NCBI GenBank assembly: GCA_913020435.1
Contig: CAJVZZ010000008.1
Coordinates: 1-64,000, forward strand
DNA length: 64,000 nucleotides
Direction: 5' to 3'
From: an uncultured Flavobacteriales bacterium
Lineage (GTDB): Bacteria > Bacteroidota > Bacteroidia > Flavobacteriales_G > Salibacteraceae
Part shown: positions 51,646 through 62,699 of the stretch, in pieces
Layout of the letters: the number at the start of each line of letters is the position of its first letter
How positions within the stretch are numbered: the first letter of the stretch is position 1
Position numbers and translations under genes: made by a program
The notes under the pieces: model-generated
Database searches by the model: none
What the model saw: only the letters and a program-made list of their open reading frames with translations
Told to the model about the DNA's origin: nothing

Positions 51646-53046
51646 ATGAAAACACTCCTAAAAATATTTGTTTGTTCAACGGTTGTAATTATTATGGTTG
51701 CCTGTGCAACTTCTAATGCACTGTATAAGAAAGGAAATCAGCTCTCTTCTGCTGGAATGAATAAGGAAGCAGCTGATTTTTTCTATAGTTCTTTAAATAA
51801 GAATGCAAATAATGTAGACAGTCGTATTGCCTTAAAAGGGATAGGGCAGAAGGTATTAGAAGAGCAATTGCAGAAATTTTACCAAGCACATGGCGCAGAT
51901 CAATATAAAGTGGCGGTTTATTCTTACCGGTCTGCAATGACTTACAAAGAAAAAATGTCACGTTTTGTTGAGTTAGATGTTCCTCCATACTATGAGGGTT
52001 ACTACAATGAGTCCAAGGATGTTTATTTAGAAGAAAGATATATTGACGCTAAAAAATTAATCAAAGAGGAGAAATTTGACCAAGCCAATGAAGTTCTAGA
52101 AGAAATTCTGAAAATCGATAAAAATTATAAAGACGCTTCTCAACTCGAGAAATACTCTGATGCTGAGCCACTTTATCGAGAAGCAATGGGCCAATACGAT
52201 TCAAAAAAATATAGAACCGCTTACTACCAGTTTGATCGTGTACTGAATATAAGTGCCAATTATAAAGATGCAGTTTATTACAAGGAAGAAGCTCTGAAAA
52301 AAGGTAGGCTTACTATTGCTGTTTTACCAGTTATTGGATCAGGTACAGATAAAGAAACTGCAGATTTAATGTATACTGCATTGATGCAGAAGTTATTAGA
52401 GTTAAAAAATCCATTTATTGTAGCAATAGACAGAAAAAATACAGATCTCATAATTAAGGAACAAAAACTAGGTTTAACCGGTGTTTTGGATCAAAACACT
52501 GCAGCACAAACAGGGAAAATGCTAGGAGCTAAGGCTGTTTTAAGTGGAACTGCGTCAGGAAGCAGCTATAAAGAGATTCCTGTAAAACGTAGGGAAGAAA
52601 GAGGTTACAAAAAAGTAACACGCAGAAAGTACGATGCAGTAAAAAAGAAATATTACAACGTATACAGCTACTCTAAAATCATTTACTATACATTTAGCGG
52701 TTCGAGAAAGGTTTCTGCTAATGTTCAAATTCAATTGGTAAGCTCTGAAACGGGTCAAGTTTTGTTGAGTAAAAATTACAACCCTGTTATTACAGACAAT
52801 TTAGATTATGCAGCTGTCAGCGGACCCTACACTGATATTTATTCGGGTTATTGGAAACATAAAATAATTCCAAGTACGCAGGATGTTGTGGAAAAAAGCT
52901 CGAGTGCAAAACGTCAATTGGACAGATTGTTTTCAGAAAAAAGAAGAACAATGAAAACTAAGACTCAACTAACCAAAGAAATGAGTGATGACGTAGCGTT
53001 GAAAATTGCGCGAGAAATTAAATCTTACGAGAAATCAAGAGAATGA
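51646..53046 (+). CDS. CsgG-like outer-membrane lipoprotein with TPR-like middle region
   Basis: I start at ATG 51646 (MKTLLKIFVCSTVVIIMVAC), giving a lipoprotein signal with Cys20; the ATG at 51610 would add 12 non-signal residues. Residues ~25-225 are helical and TPR-like (KEAADFFYSSLNKNAN, RYIDAKKLIKEEKFDQANEV). From about 235 the protein has a CsgG/LpoB-like domain (AVLPVIGSGTDKETADLMY, AIDRKNTDLIIKEQKLGLT, MLGAKAVLSGTASG). CsgG members form outer-membrane secretion pores or activate penicillin-binding proteins. A charged C-terminal coiled tail (about 425-466) follows. The stop overlaps the LPP20-like gene start by four bases (ATGA). Confidence 0.85.
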   Translation: MKTLLKIFVCSTVVIIMVACATSNALYKKGNQLSSAGMNKEAADFFYSSLNKNANNVDSRIALKGIGQKVLEEQLQKFYQAHGADQYKVAVYSYRSAMTYKEKMSRFVELDVPPYYEGYYNESKDVYLEERYIDAKKLIKEEKFDQANEVLEEILKIDKNYKDASQLEKYSDAEPLYREAMGQYDSKKYRTAYYQFDRVLNISANYKDAVYYKEEALKKGRLTIAVLPVIGSGTDKETADLMYTALMQKLLELKNPFIVAIDRKNTDLIIKEQKLGLTGVLDQNTAAQTGKMLGAKAVLSGTASGSSYKEIPVKRREERGYKKVTRRKYDAVKKKYYNVYSYSKIIYYTFSGSRKVSANVQIQLVSSETGQVLLSKNYNPVITDNLDYAAVSGPYTDIYSGYWKHKIIPSTQDVVEKSSSAKRQLDRLFSEKRRTMKTKTQLTKEMSDDVALKIAREIKSYEKSRE

Positions 53047-54422
53047 GTGTAAATAGATGTTTCCCTGTCCTTGTATTCTTAATAGCCTTATCGCTCTGTT
53101 CATGTAAAGTCAAAAAGCAAGCAGAAGCAGTTCCACCTCCGCCTCCTCCTCCAAATTGGGTGTCAGAAAGACCTACCAGTTCAGCATATTACATTGGTGT
53201 GGGAATAGCAGGGAAAGTTTCGGCTGGAGCTAATTATATGCAAATAGCTAAGGAAAATGCATTAAACGATTTAGCATCAGAGATAAAAGTCAATGTTTCG
53301 GGTAATTCCATTTTGTACACTATGGAAAACGAAACTGGTTTTAAGGAAGATTTCCTTTCCACTACAAAGCTTTCTTCCTCAGTGAATCTTGAAGGTTTTG
53401 AGCAAAGTGGAGTTCATGAAACTCCCGATTCCTATTACGTCTATTACAAACTAAGTAAGGCCAAATACAAAGCTCTGAGAGATGCTAAAATTAGTACGGC
53501 CATTTCTTTATCAAAACAAAGTAGAGCAGAAGGTAAACAGCAAGCTATCAATGGAAACTATGCTCAAGCTATGCAGAATTATTACCAGGCTTTAGCTTCT
53601 CTTGAAGAATATATAAATGAACCGCTAAAGGCAGAAATTGATGGTAAGGAGCAGTATTATGGAAATATCTTACTACAAGAAATGCAGCAGTTGGTTAATG
53701 AATTGACGATAAAGCCAGTAATTCAGGAGTTTACCATCACTCAAGGGAACGTTGTTCCAGACAATAAAACGGTTTTTATTATTAAGGATAAAATGGGAAA
53801 AGTGCAATCCGGAGTGCAGGTACTATTTTCGATGGGGGAAGAAGTTTTACTCAAGGAAAACGCTATCTCGGATCATACTGGAAAAGTAAATTCATCTGCG
53901 GGAAAAATAAAAATTACAGGACGTAATATTCTTAAAGCAAAGTTGATAGCAGATTTGGATAGCAAAAAACATAAGGTAATTGAGCGGGTAATGGAAAACA
54001 TTCAATGGCCTTCGAGTGCGATGATAATTATGGTGGAAGCTCCGCGAGTTTTTTTGAAGGTAGATCAAATGAAGAACGCGGAGAAAGTGAGCAATGTGCA
54101 AGTAATTCAAGCATTTTCTTCAGCTGCTATAGGTAATAGTTTTATGACTACCGTAAAGCAGAATGAAGCTAACCTTATTGCTAAAATCGTATTGAATTCA
54201 AAGGAGAGTGGCGTATATCAGGATCTATACAGTGTTACCTTTTTTGGGTATTTAAGCTTTCAAGATGCTAAAACGAATACCGAAGTATTTAGAGAATCAT
54301 TTGATGGTATTAAGGGTGTTGACCTTAATTACGATAGAGCCTATAATAAAGGGTTAGAAACCTTCAAAAAACGATTGATCTACGAAACCATTCCTAGATT
54401 TAGAAGAAAGCATTTGGACTAA
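53043..54422 (+). CDS. LPP20-family lipoprotein
   Basis: The 459-residue protein has a lipoprotein signal (FLIALSLCSC, Cys21), a short Pro run (VPPPPPPPNWV) that could cross the peptidoglycan, and an LPP20 domain (SSAYYIGVGIAGKVS, LNDLASEIKVNVSGN, YYVYYKLSKAKYKALRDA). The rest is beta-rich with a central TPR-like helix pair (GNYAQAMQNYYQALASLEEY) and an Ig-like segment (VIQEFTITQGNVV). LPP20 proteins include outer-membrane lipoproteins such as the flagellar FlgP group and H. pylori LPP20. It is translationally coupled to the CsgG-like gene, so the two probably form an outer-membrane complex whose cargo is unknown. Confidence 0.85.
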   Translation: MSVNRCFPVLVFLIALSLCSCKVKKQAEAVPPPPPPPNWVSERPTSSAYYIGVGIAGKVSAGANYMQIAKENALNDLASEIKVNVSGNSILYTMENETGFKEDFLSTTKLSSSVNLEGFEQSGVHETPDSYYVYYKLSKAKYKALRDAKISTAISLSKQSRAEGKQQAINGNYAQAMQNYYQALASLEEYINEPLKAEIDGKEQYYGNILLQEMQQLVNELTIKPVIQEFTITQGNVVPDNKTVFIIKDKMGKVQSGVQVLFSMGEEVLLKENAISDHTGKVNSSAGKIKITGRNILKAKLIADLDSKKHKVIERVMENIQWPSSAMIIMVEAPRVFLKVDQMKNAEKVSNVQVIQAFSSAAIGNSFMTTVKQNEANLIAKIVLNSKESGVYQDLYSVTFFGYLSFQDAKTNTEVFRESFDGIKGVDLNYDRAYNKGLETFKKRLIYETIPRFRRKHLD

Positions 54423-54561
54423 AATTTACTTGTTGGACATTCGGTCGAATAGCTCATCTATCCACGAATTAACTTTTTCAGACTTTTCTAAATCACTGAT
54501 TTTCTTTAGTTTTACAACCGTTACCTAAAATAATTCAGGTATCTGAAACTAAAGAAACTCT

Positions 54562-56202
54562 ATGAAAGCATCTGATTTATTTGTAAAGGCACTTGAAAAC
54601 GAAGGAGTAGAATACATTTTTGGAATTCCTGGAGAGGAAAATTTAGACATTCTCAATTCTCTTAGAGAATCTAATATTCAACTGATTTTAACTCGCCACG
54701 AACAAGGTGCTGGTTTTATGGCAGCAACTTATGGCAGACTAACTGGAAAGCCGGGTGTATGTATGGCAACTCTTGGTCCAGGAGCAACAAATCTGGTTAC
54801 TCCGGCAGCATACGCGCAGTTAGGAGCAATGCCAATGCTTATGATTACTGGACAAAAGCCAATCAAAAAGAGCAAGCAAGGTCGTTTTCAAATTATCGAT
54901 GTAGTCGATATGATGCAATCGATTACAAAATTTACAAAACAAATAGTAAACGGGAATAACATACCTTCTTTAGTAAGAGAGGCCTTTAGGTTATCCGCTG
55001 AAGAGCGGCCCGGGGCAGTGCATCTAGAATTACCAGAAGATGTTGCTGCAGAAGAATGCGATTTTAGATTATTTGAAGTAGTTGGACATCGCAGACCAGA
55101 TGCGAATAACAAAAGCATTGTTTCTGCTTCTAGGATGATAGAAGAAGCTAAAAATCCATTGATTTTGATTGGTGCTGGAGCCAACCGAAAAAGAACGAGC
55201 TACGCCTTAAAGGAATTTATTGAAAGATCTGGAATTCCCTTTTTTAATACCCAAATGGGTAAGGGGGTTATTGACGAAAGACATCCTTTGTTTCTGGGAA
55301 CAGCAGCACTTTCTGCAAATGATTTTTTACACAATGCAATCCGCCACGCAGATCTTATAATAAACATAGGTCATGATGTAATCGAGAAACCACCTTTCTT
55401 TATGGAAGAAGGCGCTCAAAAGGTGATTCATGTAAACTTTTTCCCTGCCGAGGTAGATGACGTTTATTTCCCTCAATTAAATGTAGTGGGAGATATTGCT
55501 CATTCAGTGCACAGTTTAGCAGACATGGTTGACCCTTCAGAACATTGGGATTTCTCTTATTTTAAAAAGGTGAAATCAGAAGTAGACAGTCATTTGCATA
55601 AGTACTTTGAGGATAAAAGGTTTCCAACCTTGCCTCAGCGTTTGGTAAATGTTGTTCGAAAAGCATTACCCGAAGATGGAATTGTAACCTTGGATAATGG
55701 CGTTTATAAAATTTGGTTTGCTCGGAATTTTGAATGCTATCATCCAAATACAATGTTGCTTGATAATGCTTTAGCTACAATGGGAGCGGGACTGCCTTCT
55801 GCTATGGCCGCCAAAATGATTTATCCAGAAAAGAAAGTAATTTCTGTTTGTGGAGATGGTGGATTTATGATGAATTCTCAAGAATTAGAAACGGCAGTCC
55901 GTCATAAATTAAACATAATTGTTATTATTCTTAACGATAGTTCTTATGGAATGATAAAGTGGAAACAAGAAGCGATGGGCTTTCCCAACTTTGGATTGGA
56001 CTATGCGAATCCAGATTTTGTAGCATATGCCAATAGTTATGGAGCAATTGGACATCGCCCTGCAAGTGATAAGGAGTTTAAAGCCACATTAGATACTTGT
56101 TTAGAAACTGATGGAGTTCATGTTATTGATTTAGCAATTGATTATTCTCTAAATCACTCTATTCTAAATGTATTGCTGAAAGAATCGGCTGAAATCGTTT
56201 AA
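54562..56202 (+). CDS. TPP-dependent acetolactate-synthase-like enzyme
   Basis: The 546-residue protein has the full TPP-enzyme plan. Residues 1-165 are the pyrimidine-binding domain with the catalytic Glu47 (LILTRHEQGAGFM) and TLGPGATNLVTPA. Residues ~190-330 form the central domain. Residues ~360-530 are the PP domain with ISVCGDGGFMMNSQELETA and the GDG-X-N signature ending IVIILNDSSYGM. It is closest in pattern to acetolactate synthase large subunits. There is no regulatory subunit or other ilv gene nearby. The following genes, an aldehyde dehydrogenase 13 bases away and an FMN oxidoreductase, suggest a catabolic carboligase or lyase instead. The actual reaction is uncertain. Confidence 0.85.
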   Translation: MKASDLFVKALENEGVEYIFGIPGEENLDILNSLRESNIQLILTRHEQGAGFMAATYGRLTGKPGVCMATLGPGATNLVTPAAYAQLGAMPMLMITGQKPIKKSKQGRFQIIDVVDMMQSITKFTKQIVNGNNIPSLVREAFRLSAEERPGAVHLELPEDVAAEECDFRLFEVVGHRRPDANNKSIVSASRMIEEAKNPLILIGAGANRKRTSYALKEFIERSGIPFFNTQMGKGVIDERHPLFLGTAALSANDFLHNAIRHADLIINIGHDVIEKPPFFMEEGAQKVIHVNFFPAEVDDVYFPQLNVVGDIAHSVHSLADMVDPSEHWDFSYFKKVKSEVDSHLHKYFEDKRFPTLPQRLVNVVRKALPEDGIVTLDNGVYKIWFARNFECYHPNTMLLDNALATMGAGLPSAMAAKMIYPEKKVISVCGDGGFMMNSQELETAVRHKLNIIVIILNDSSYGMIKWKQEAMGFPNFGLDYANPDFVAYANSYGAIGHRPASDKEFKATLDTCLETDGVHVIDLAIDYSLNHSILNVLLKESAEIV

Positions 56203-56215
56203 TCCAAAATTTTAC

Positions 56216-57601
56216 ATGCTAAAAGTTAACTCACCCTACACTCAGGAGCAAATAGGAGAATATCCTCTCGTTCCCATGAAATCGATTGAAGGTATTATTC
56301 AAACGGCTTACAGTCTATTTGAGGATCGTTCTCAATGGCTTAAACCGCATGAACGAAAGACCATTCTGCAGCGATGTGCTAGGATTATGGAGTCTCGGAT
56401 TGAAGAGCTTACTAAATTGGCAGCTAATGAAGGAGGGAAACCTCTGAACGATAGTAAAGTTGAAGTTTTAAGAGCTATAAACGGTGTTGAAATAGCAGCC
56501 GAAAATATTGCAGAATTAAAAGGAGGTGAAATCCCAATGGGATTAACTTCAGCAAGCGAAGGTCGCGTTGCGTTTACTCAAAGAGAGCCAATTGGAGTCG
56601 TTGCCTCGGTTAGCGCTTTTAATCATCCATTAAATCTAATTATTCATCAAGTTGTCACTGCCGTTGCAGCTGGATGCCCTGTAATTGTTAAGCCTGCGCC
56701 AACAACACCCATGTCTTGCGAGGCTTTAGTTGGAATTTTAAAAGAAGCAGGTTTACCTGAAGGTTGGTGTCAAATGGTGATTTGTGAAAACGATGTAGCT
56801 GAACGATTAATCACGGATACAAGAATTAATTATTTCTCTTTTATAGGATCAGCGAAAGTAGGCTGGTACTTGCGTTCAAAGTTATCTGCGGGCACTCGTT
56901 GTGCTTTAGAGCACGGTGGCGCTGCGCCAGTAATTGTGGAACCTGATGCTGATTTTGAAGAGATGATTCCTTCGCTAATAAAAGGTGGATTTTATCATGC
57001 GGGACAAGTTTGTGTTTCAGTGCAACGTGTGTTTGCTCATAAATCTATTTGTAAGAAATTAGCTCAAGAGATTGCTTCTGGTGCTCAAAAGCTGAAAGTT
57101 GGTGATCCGCTGGATGCATCTACCGAAGTAGGTCCGTTGATTCTGCCAAGAGAAGTGGATAGAGTTGAAGAATGGGTTAATGAAGCCGTTGAAGCTGGAG
57201 CAGAAGTGCTTTGTGGTGGAAGGCGTATTTCCGCAACTTGTTTTGAGCCGACTGTATTGTTTAATCCACCGGCAACTGTTCGTGTTTCAACTTCGGAAAT
57301 ATTTGGTCCTGTGGTTTGTATTTATTCCTACACGGATAGAGCAGAGGCGATAGAAACCGCAAATAGTTTGGATGTTCATTTCCAAGCTTCGATATTTACG
57401 AAAAACATTGATGTAGCATTGGAATCTGTTCAAAAATTGAATGCAACTGCTGTCATGGTAAATGATCATACTGCGTTTAGGGTAGATTGGATGCCGTTTG
57501 GAGGAAGAGATAGTTCAGGTATTGGAATGGGTGGAATTCAATATTCTATGCATGAAATGACCAGAGAAAAGCTAATGGTAATTAAAAGCAACTTACTTTA
57601 A
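56216..57601 (+). CDS. NAD(P)-dependent aldehyde dehydrogenase
   Basis: A 461-residue ALDH-superfamily enzyme. The catalytic Cys266 lies in YHAGQVCVSVQRVF, the general-base Glu232 in RCALEHGGAAPVIVE, and the nucleotide-binding segment is VASVSAFNHPLNLIIHQ, followed by VIVKPAPTTPMSCEAL. FGGRDSSGIG near the end is standard. It oxidises an aldehyde to the acid. It is clamped between the acetolactate-synthase-like gene (13 bases upstream) and the glutamate-synthase-like gene (10 bases downstream), so it probably acts on the product of the first enzyme. Substrate chain length is unknown. Confidence 0.92.
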   Translation: MLKVNSPYTQEQIGEYPLVPMKSIEGIIQTAYSLFEDRSQWLKPHERKTILQRCARIMESRIEELTKLAANEGGKPLNDSKVEVLRAINGVEIAAENIAELKGGEIPMGLTSASEGRVAFTQREPIGVVASVSAFNHPLNLIIHQVVTAVAAGCPVIVKPAPTTPMSCEALVGILKEAGLPEGWCQMVICENDVAERLITDTRINYFSFIGSAKVGWYLRSKLSAGTRCALEHGGAAPVIVEPDADFEEMIPSLIKGGFYHAGQVCVSVQRVFAHKSICKKLAQEIASGAQKLKVGDPLDASTEVGPLILPREVDRVEEWVNEAVEAGAEVLCGGRRISATCFEPTVLFNPPATVRVSTSEIFGPVVCIYSYTDRAEAIETANSLDVHFQASIFTKNIDVALESVQKLNATAVMVNDHTAFRVDWMPFGGRDSSGIGMGGIQYSMHEMTREKLMVIKSNLL

Positions 57602-57611
57602 AACAGGAAAT

Positions 57612-59162
57612 ATGAGTTTGAGAAAAGGGTTTATAAAGGTTTCGATAGTAGTTCCAATTTTAGTGGCAGCAGTTTCAATTGTTTGGCCTCCTGTTCTATG
57701 GAGTATGCTTGTTTTCCTTCCGCTCATTATTTTGGGATATGTGGATATGGCTAATAAAGGTCACGCAATAGTTAGTAATTATCCGGTTTTAGGACATATG
57801 CGCTATTTATTAGAATCCATTCGGCCAGAAATACAACAGTACTTTGTAGAAACTGATGTAGAGGGAACACCAATCAATAGAATCTTTAGATCGTTGATTT
57901 ATCAGCGCTCTAAAAAAGTAAACGATACCACTCCTTTTGGAACTCGAATGGATGTATATGCTGAAGGCTACGAATGGATGGGGCATTCTATGTACGCTGC
58001 AAAAGATCATACAAAATTTGACGGAAGAGTATTGGTCGGTGGTGCAGAATGTCTGAAACCTTATTCGGCAAGTATGCTCAATATTTCAGCTATGAGTTAT
58101 GGTTCGTTAAGTAAGAATGCAATTCTAGCTTTAAACAAGGGAGCAAAAGCTGGGAATTTTGCTCACAATACTGGGGAGGGGTCAATTAGTCCTTTTCATT
58201 TGGAACCGGGTGGCGATTTAATCTGGCAAATAGGAACGGGTTATTTTGGGTGTAGAACAGAAGAGGGAAACTTTAGTCCAGAGATGTTTGCCAAAAATGC
58301 GGCACAAGACAGTGTTAAAATGATTGAGATAAAGTTATCCCAAGGTGCTAAACCAGGACATGGTGGAATTCTTCCTGCTTCGAAGAATACGGACGAAATT
58401 GCAAAAATTAGGGGTGTAAAACCGCATATTGATGTGCATTCTCCGCCTACGCATTCCAGTTTTTCTTCACCAGAAGGTTTAATGGAGTTTGTGCAGCTGC
58501 TTAGAGATAAATCGGGAGGAAAGCCTGTTGGTTTTAAGCTGTGTGTTGGCAAAAAAGAAGAGTTTTTGTACATATGCAAAGCCATGATTACTTCAGGAAT
58601 TAAACCTGATTTTATTACTGTTGATGGAGGTGAAGGCGGAACAGGTGCTGCACCAGTAGAATTTTCAAATTCACTAGGAATGCCTTTGAGAGACGGACTT
58701 GCGTTTGTAATTAATACCTTGAAAGGATATGATTTAAAGAAAGATATAAAAGTTATTGCATCAGGTAAAATATTTGGCGGATTTGATATTGCTAGGGCAG
58801 TAGCTTTAGGCGCGGATATGGTTGGGAGTGCGAGAGCTATGATGATGTCTTTGGGCTGTATTCAAGCATTGCAGTGTAATAATAACACTTGTCCAGTTGG
58901 AATTGCAACACAAAATAACATGCTTATGAAAGGATTGGACGTTGAGCAGAAAGCGAATCGTGTTGCAAATTATCATGAGGGAACTATGAATAGCTTTAAA
59001 GAGCTAATGCTTGCTGCTGGCGCTAGCGAGCCAATGGAGCTAAAACGCATGCATATCCATCGCAGAGTTAGTATGAATACAGTGATGCATTACGATGAAA
59101 TATTTCCACCAGTTGCAGAAGGTGCTTATCATATAGAGCTCCCAGAATTGTTGGCTTTATAG
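57612..59162 (+). CDS. FMN-binding glutamate-synthase-family protein with N-terminal membrane helices
   Basis: The 516-residue protein has one or two N-terminal membrane helices (ILVAAVSIVWPPVLW, MLVFLPLIILGYVDM) and then the FMN-binding TIM barrel of glutamate synthase (GltB C-terminal domain): GEGSISPFHLEPGGDLIWQ, KPGHGGILPASK, ITVDGGEGGTGAAPVEF and LGADMVGSARAMM, plus a Cys group (CIQALQCNNNTCPVG) that may hold an iron-sulfur cluster. It lacks the N-terminal glutaminase domain, so it cannot be a normal glutamate synthase by itself. This membrane-tethered subfamily has no settled function. It starts 10 bases after the ALDH gene. Confidence 0.88.
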   Translation: MSLRKGFIKVSIVVPILVAAVSIVWPPVLWSMLVFLPLIILGYVDMANKGHAIVSNYPVLGHMRYLLESIRPEIQQYFVETDVEGTPINRIFRSLIYQRSKKVNDTTPFGTRMDVYAEGYEWMGHSMYAAKDHTKFDGRVLVGGAECLKPYSASMLNISAMSYGSLSKNAILALNKGAKAGNFAHNTGEGSISPFHLEPGGDLIWQIGTGYFGCRTEEGNFSPEMFAKNAAQDSVKMIEIKLSQGAKPGHGGILPASKNTDEIAKIRGVKPHIDVHSPPTHSSFSSPEGLMEFVQLLRDKSGGKPVGFKLCVGKKEEFLYICKAMITSGIKPDFITVDGGEGGTGAAPVEFSNSLGMPLRDGLAFVINTLKGYDLKKDIKVIASGKIFGGFDIARAVALGADMVGSARAMMMSLGCIQALQCNNNTCPVGIATQNNMLMKGLDVEQKANRVANYHEGTMNSFKELMLAAGASEPMELKRMHIHRRVSMNTVMHYDEIFPPVAEGAYHIELPELLAL

Positions 59163-59231
59163 CGGTAATTGGCAAACTGTTTTAATTGGTTAGTAATACT
59201 GTTATTATCAGAGATAGGTAATAAATTGGGG

Positions 59232-59239
59232 TAACTTTG
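59232..59239 (+). promoter_or_regulatory. TAnnTTTG -7 box upstream of the lipoprotein gene
   Basis: TAACTTTG at 59232-59239, 65 bases before the ATG at 59305. No -33 element of good quality is visible, so this is a weak assignment. Confidence 0.4.
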
Positions 59240-59304
59240 CCATCTCAAGAGCGTATATCCCGTTCTTGATTCCCCTTACCTTAAATTTGATACACCTTTA
59301 GTCT

Positions 59305-60621
59305 ATGACAATTATTTTTGCCAGATTTAGCCTAATTATTCTATTTGTTACTTACTTCATGTGCTCATGCATTAAAACAAATAAGACAGATGAAACTAAA
59401 GTTGAAAAAACCAATTGGCTGCGATTTGAAATAACAGAAAAAACCGATATTGAATATCCTGATAATCCTGATATTGGGTTTCGCTCAAATTCCTATTCAA
59501 ATACTTTTTTCAAATCTGGTGGTCTTAAAGCAAAGGATTCCTTGCATTATCAATTTCAATTTGAACTGTCAAATGGAGATACATTGTTTTTTGAAGATGT
59601 CGATATAACGGAATGGATTCCTACAATTCCTAATCGCCTCAAAGCGAATGCTTATTTATCTGAATTAGCATTGATAAATCATGAATGGAACAGAAACCAA
59701 GTAAGTTTTGACCAAAATTATTTCAAGGTCAAAAATGAGAACATTCAGAGAGTTGATATAGCTCGAAATTGTTTGAATTCTTATTTGTGGGAAGTGATTG
59801 TTTACGAACGACTAAATAACACGGAAAAGCCTATAGCTCATGGTTGGTTTAATTTTCCAGAGCTTGAATATATGCAGTGTTTCTTGATTAAAAATGATAC
59901 GCTTTATGAGCCCTTTAAGAATCATTTGGCGGACTGGAAAGATCCTAAAAACAAAAGAGTAGAAGATGCTCTTTTGCGCACTGTAAAAGGATTTAAACAA
60001 TGTTCTTTTGAAGATAAAAGCAATGAAATGTATCCAGAAACAGGAGAGCGTGCAAAAAAACGAAAAGAAGTTGTATTTCCAGTCGAATTTAGTACAATGC
60101 GACAGCTGCAAACAGACAGTACAACATTTGCAACCTTTAGTCCTCCTGGAGTTTATGATAGGTCGGATCCGCGAAAAACGGAGCTCGGAAGATTAAAAAA
60201 CTTGGATAGTGTGCTTTTGAAGGAAGTAATGGTTAAGGGGAGTAGTGGTGTATTCAATGAATTGGAATTTCAATTTTCTGATCAATTTCGTCAAACTAAT
60301 TTGATAATAGGTGGAATAGATTGGAATGAAATACCCACCTTATCCACCCAAGAAAACCACAAAGGATGGCAAAACTCTATGGGTTTTGGAAACCATACAT
60401 TTTATGAAAATTATACTGATTTTCTAACTACTCAATTGGATAAAAACCCGTATTACGGATATTTTACTGATGGAGAAAAGAACTGGTATGATAGCCATAA
60501 AATTGGAGTTGATGGACCTCTCATGCACTTTGACAAGGTAAATCCAAAGCTTTTGCACGTTTGGCTGTTATCTTTCGAACGCCATGCATTAGTTGGACAC
60601 TATACGATAGAAATAAACTAA
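59305..60621 (+). CDS. Lipoprotein of unknown function
   Basis: The 438-residue protein has a lipoprotein-like signal (FSLIILFVTYFMCSCIK, Cys22) followed by a polar linker. The body is rich in aromatic and charged residues with short beta-type segments (NWLRFEITEKTD, YLWEVIVYERL). The C-terminal part has several Trp/Tyr/His (EKNWYDSHKIG, LHVWLLSFERHALVG). I recognise no family and see no catalytic motif. The protein is probably attached to the outer membrane or faces the periplasm. It is alone on its transcript as far as I can tell. Confidence 0.75.
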   Translation: MTIIFARFSLIILFVTYFMCSCIKTNKTDETKVEKTNWLRFEITEKTDIEYPDNPDIGFRSNSYSNTFFKSGGLKAKDSLHYQFQFELSNGDTLFFEDVDITEWIPTIPNRLKANAYLSELALINHEWNRNQVSFDQNYFKVKNENIQRVDIARNCLNSYLWEVIVYERLNNTEKPIAHGWFNFPELEYMQCFLIKNDTLYEPFKNHLADWKDPKNKRVEDALLRTVKGFKQCSFEDKSNEMYPETGERAKKRKEVVFPVEFSTMRQLQTDSTTFATFSPPGVYDRSDPRKTELGRLKNLDSVLLKEVMVKGSSGVFNELEFQFSDQFRQTNLIIGGIDWNEIPTLSTQENHKGWQNSMGFGNHTFYENYTDFLTTQLDKNPYYGYFTDGEKNWYDSHKIGVDGPLMHFDKVNPKLLHVWLLSFERHALVGHYTIEIN

Positions 60622-61151
60622 AACTAGATTCAATCTACTAGGATAAACAAATCAAGGGCGATTGATGGCTCCCGGTCTTTTCTTTAAGCACTGAAATTCA
60701 ATTTTAGCAATTTTCCTAGTTAATCCTTACTGAACAAACTCATACTTAACCGATTTTATGTTGTTGTTGATCTTGTTAGAGTTAAGGTTATGGCAAAGTT
60801 TCGCTCACAGCATAATGTCTCAAATTAGTTACTGACTTATTGCTAGAAACACTATTCCGTTAAAGAGAAACGCAATCTGATGGAAGTTAAAATGACTAAC
60901 AAAACCGATTAAGTTTCGTATAAGTAGTTTTAGGAAATTCATTTCAAGAATGTCTCGTTGTATGCATCATTTATTGCGAAAAGTGCTTCATTTAAAAGTA
61001 CCTTTTTCCAAAAACGGGAATAGCACTCCGGATTTTGGAGTCTGTATAAATATCACAAAACCTAAAATCTTTGCAAACACTGGTTTTATAGGTTGTTTGA
61101 GGTGCATTGGCACTCCATTAGCCATCATGTAAAAATAAAAAACACTCAATC
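60622..61151. other. 530-base gap upstream of the ice-binding-like gene
   Basis: No reliable gene was found. A 60-codon open frame at 60950-61132 is Cys/His/Lys-rich with no recognisable pattern and is rejected as a gene. A short hairpin, TAGATT-C-AATCTA, just after the lipoprotein gene (about 60627) is a weak terminator candidate. The stretch 61020-61140 should hold the control region of the downstream gene; I found no clean TAnnTTTG box. Confidence 0.4.
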
Positions 61152-62633
<1,482 letters not shown>

Positions 62634-62642
<9 letters not shown>

Positions 62643-62657
62643 TCAGGATTATCTAAC
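62634..62657 (+). terminator. Perfect inverted repeat over the stop codon of the ice-binding-like gene
   Basis: GTTAGATAATC (62634-62644) and GATTATCTAAC (62647-62657) pair perfectly over 11 bases with a two-base loop; the first arm contains the stop codon. Only a short T run follows (TTTAATAC), so it is a weak terminator, or an mRNA-stabilising hairpin between this gene and the next. Confidence 0.65.
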
Positions 62658-62699
62658 TTTAATACATGATTAGAGTTTTAACGTTTAAATCGTAATAAA

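Noticed and set aside
54426-54524. Minus-strand frame with protein-like text (SDLEKSEKVNSWIDELFDRM) between the LPP20 and acetolactate-synthase-like genes
   Set aside because: It has no start codon after the upstream stop and is only 32 codons; it may be a relic or chance. I would not call it a gene.
60950-61132. 60-codon open frame before the ice-binding-like gene
   Set aside because: The composition is unlike the neighbouring proteins (many Cys and His, no domain or signal), with no ribosome-binding site or promoter.
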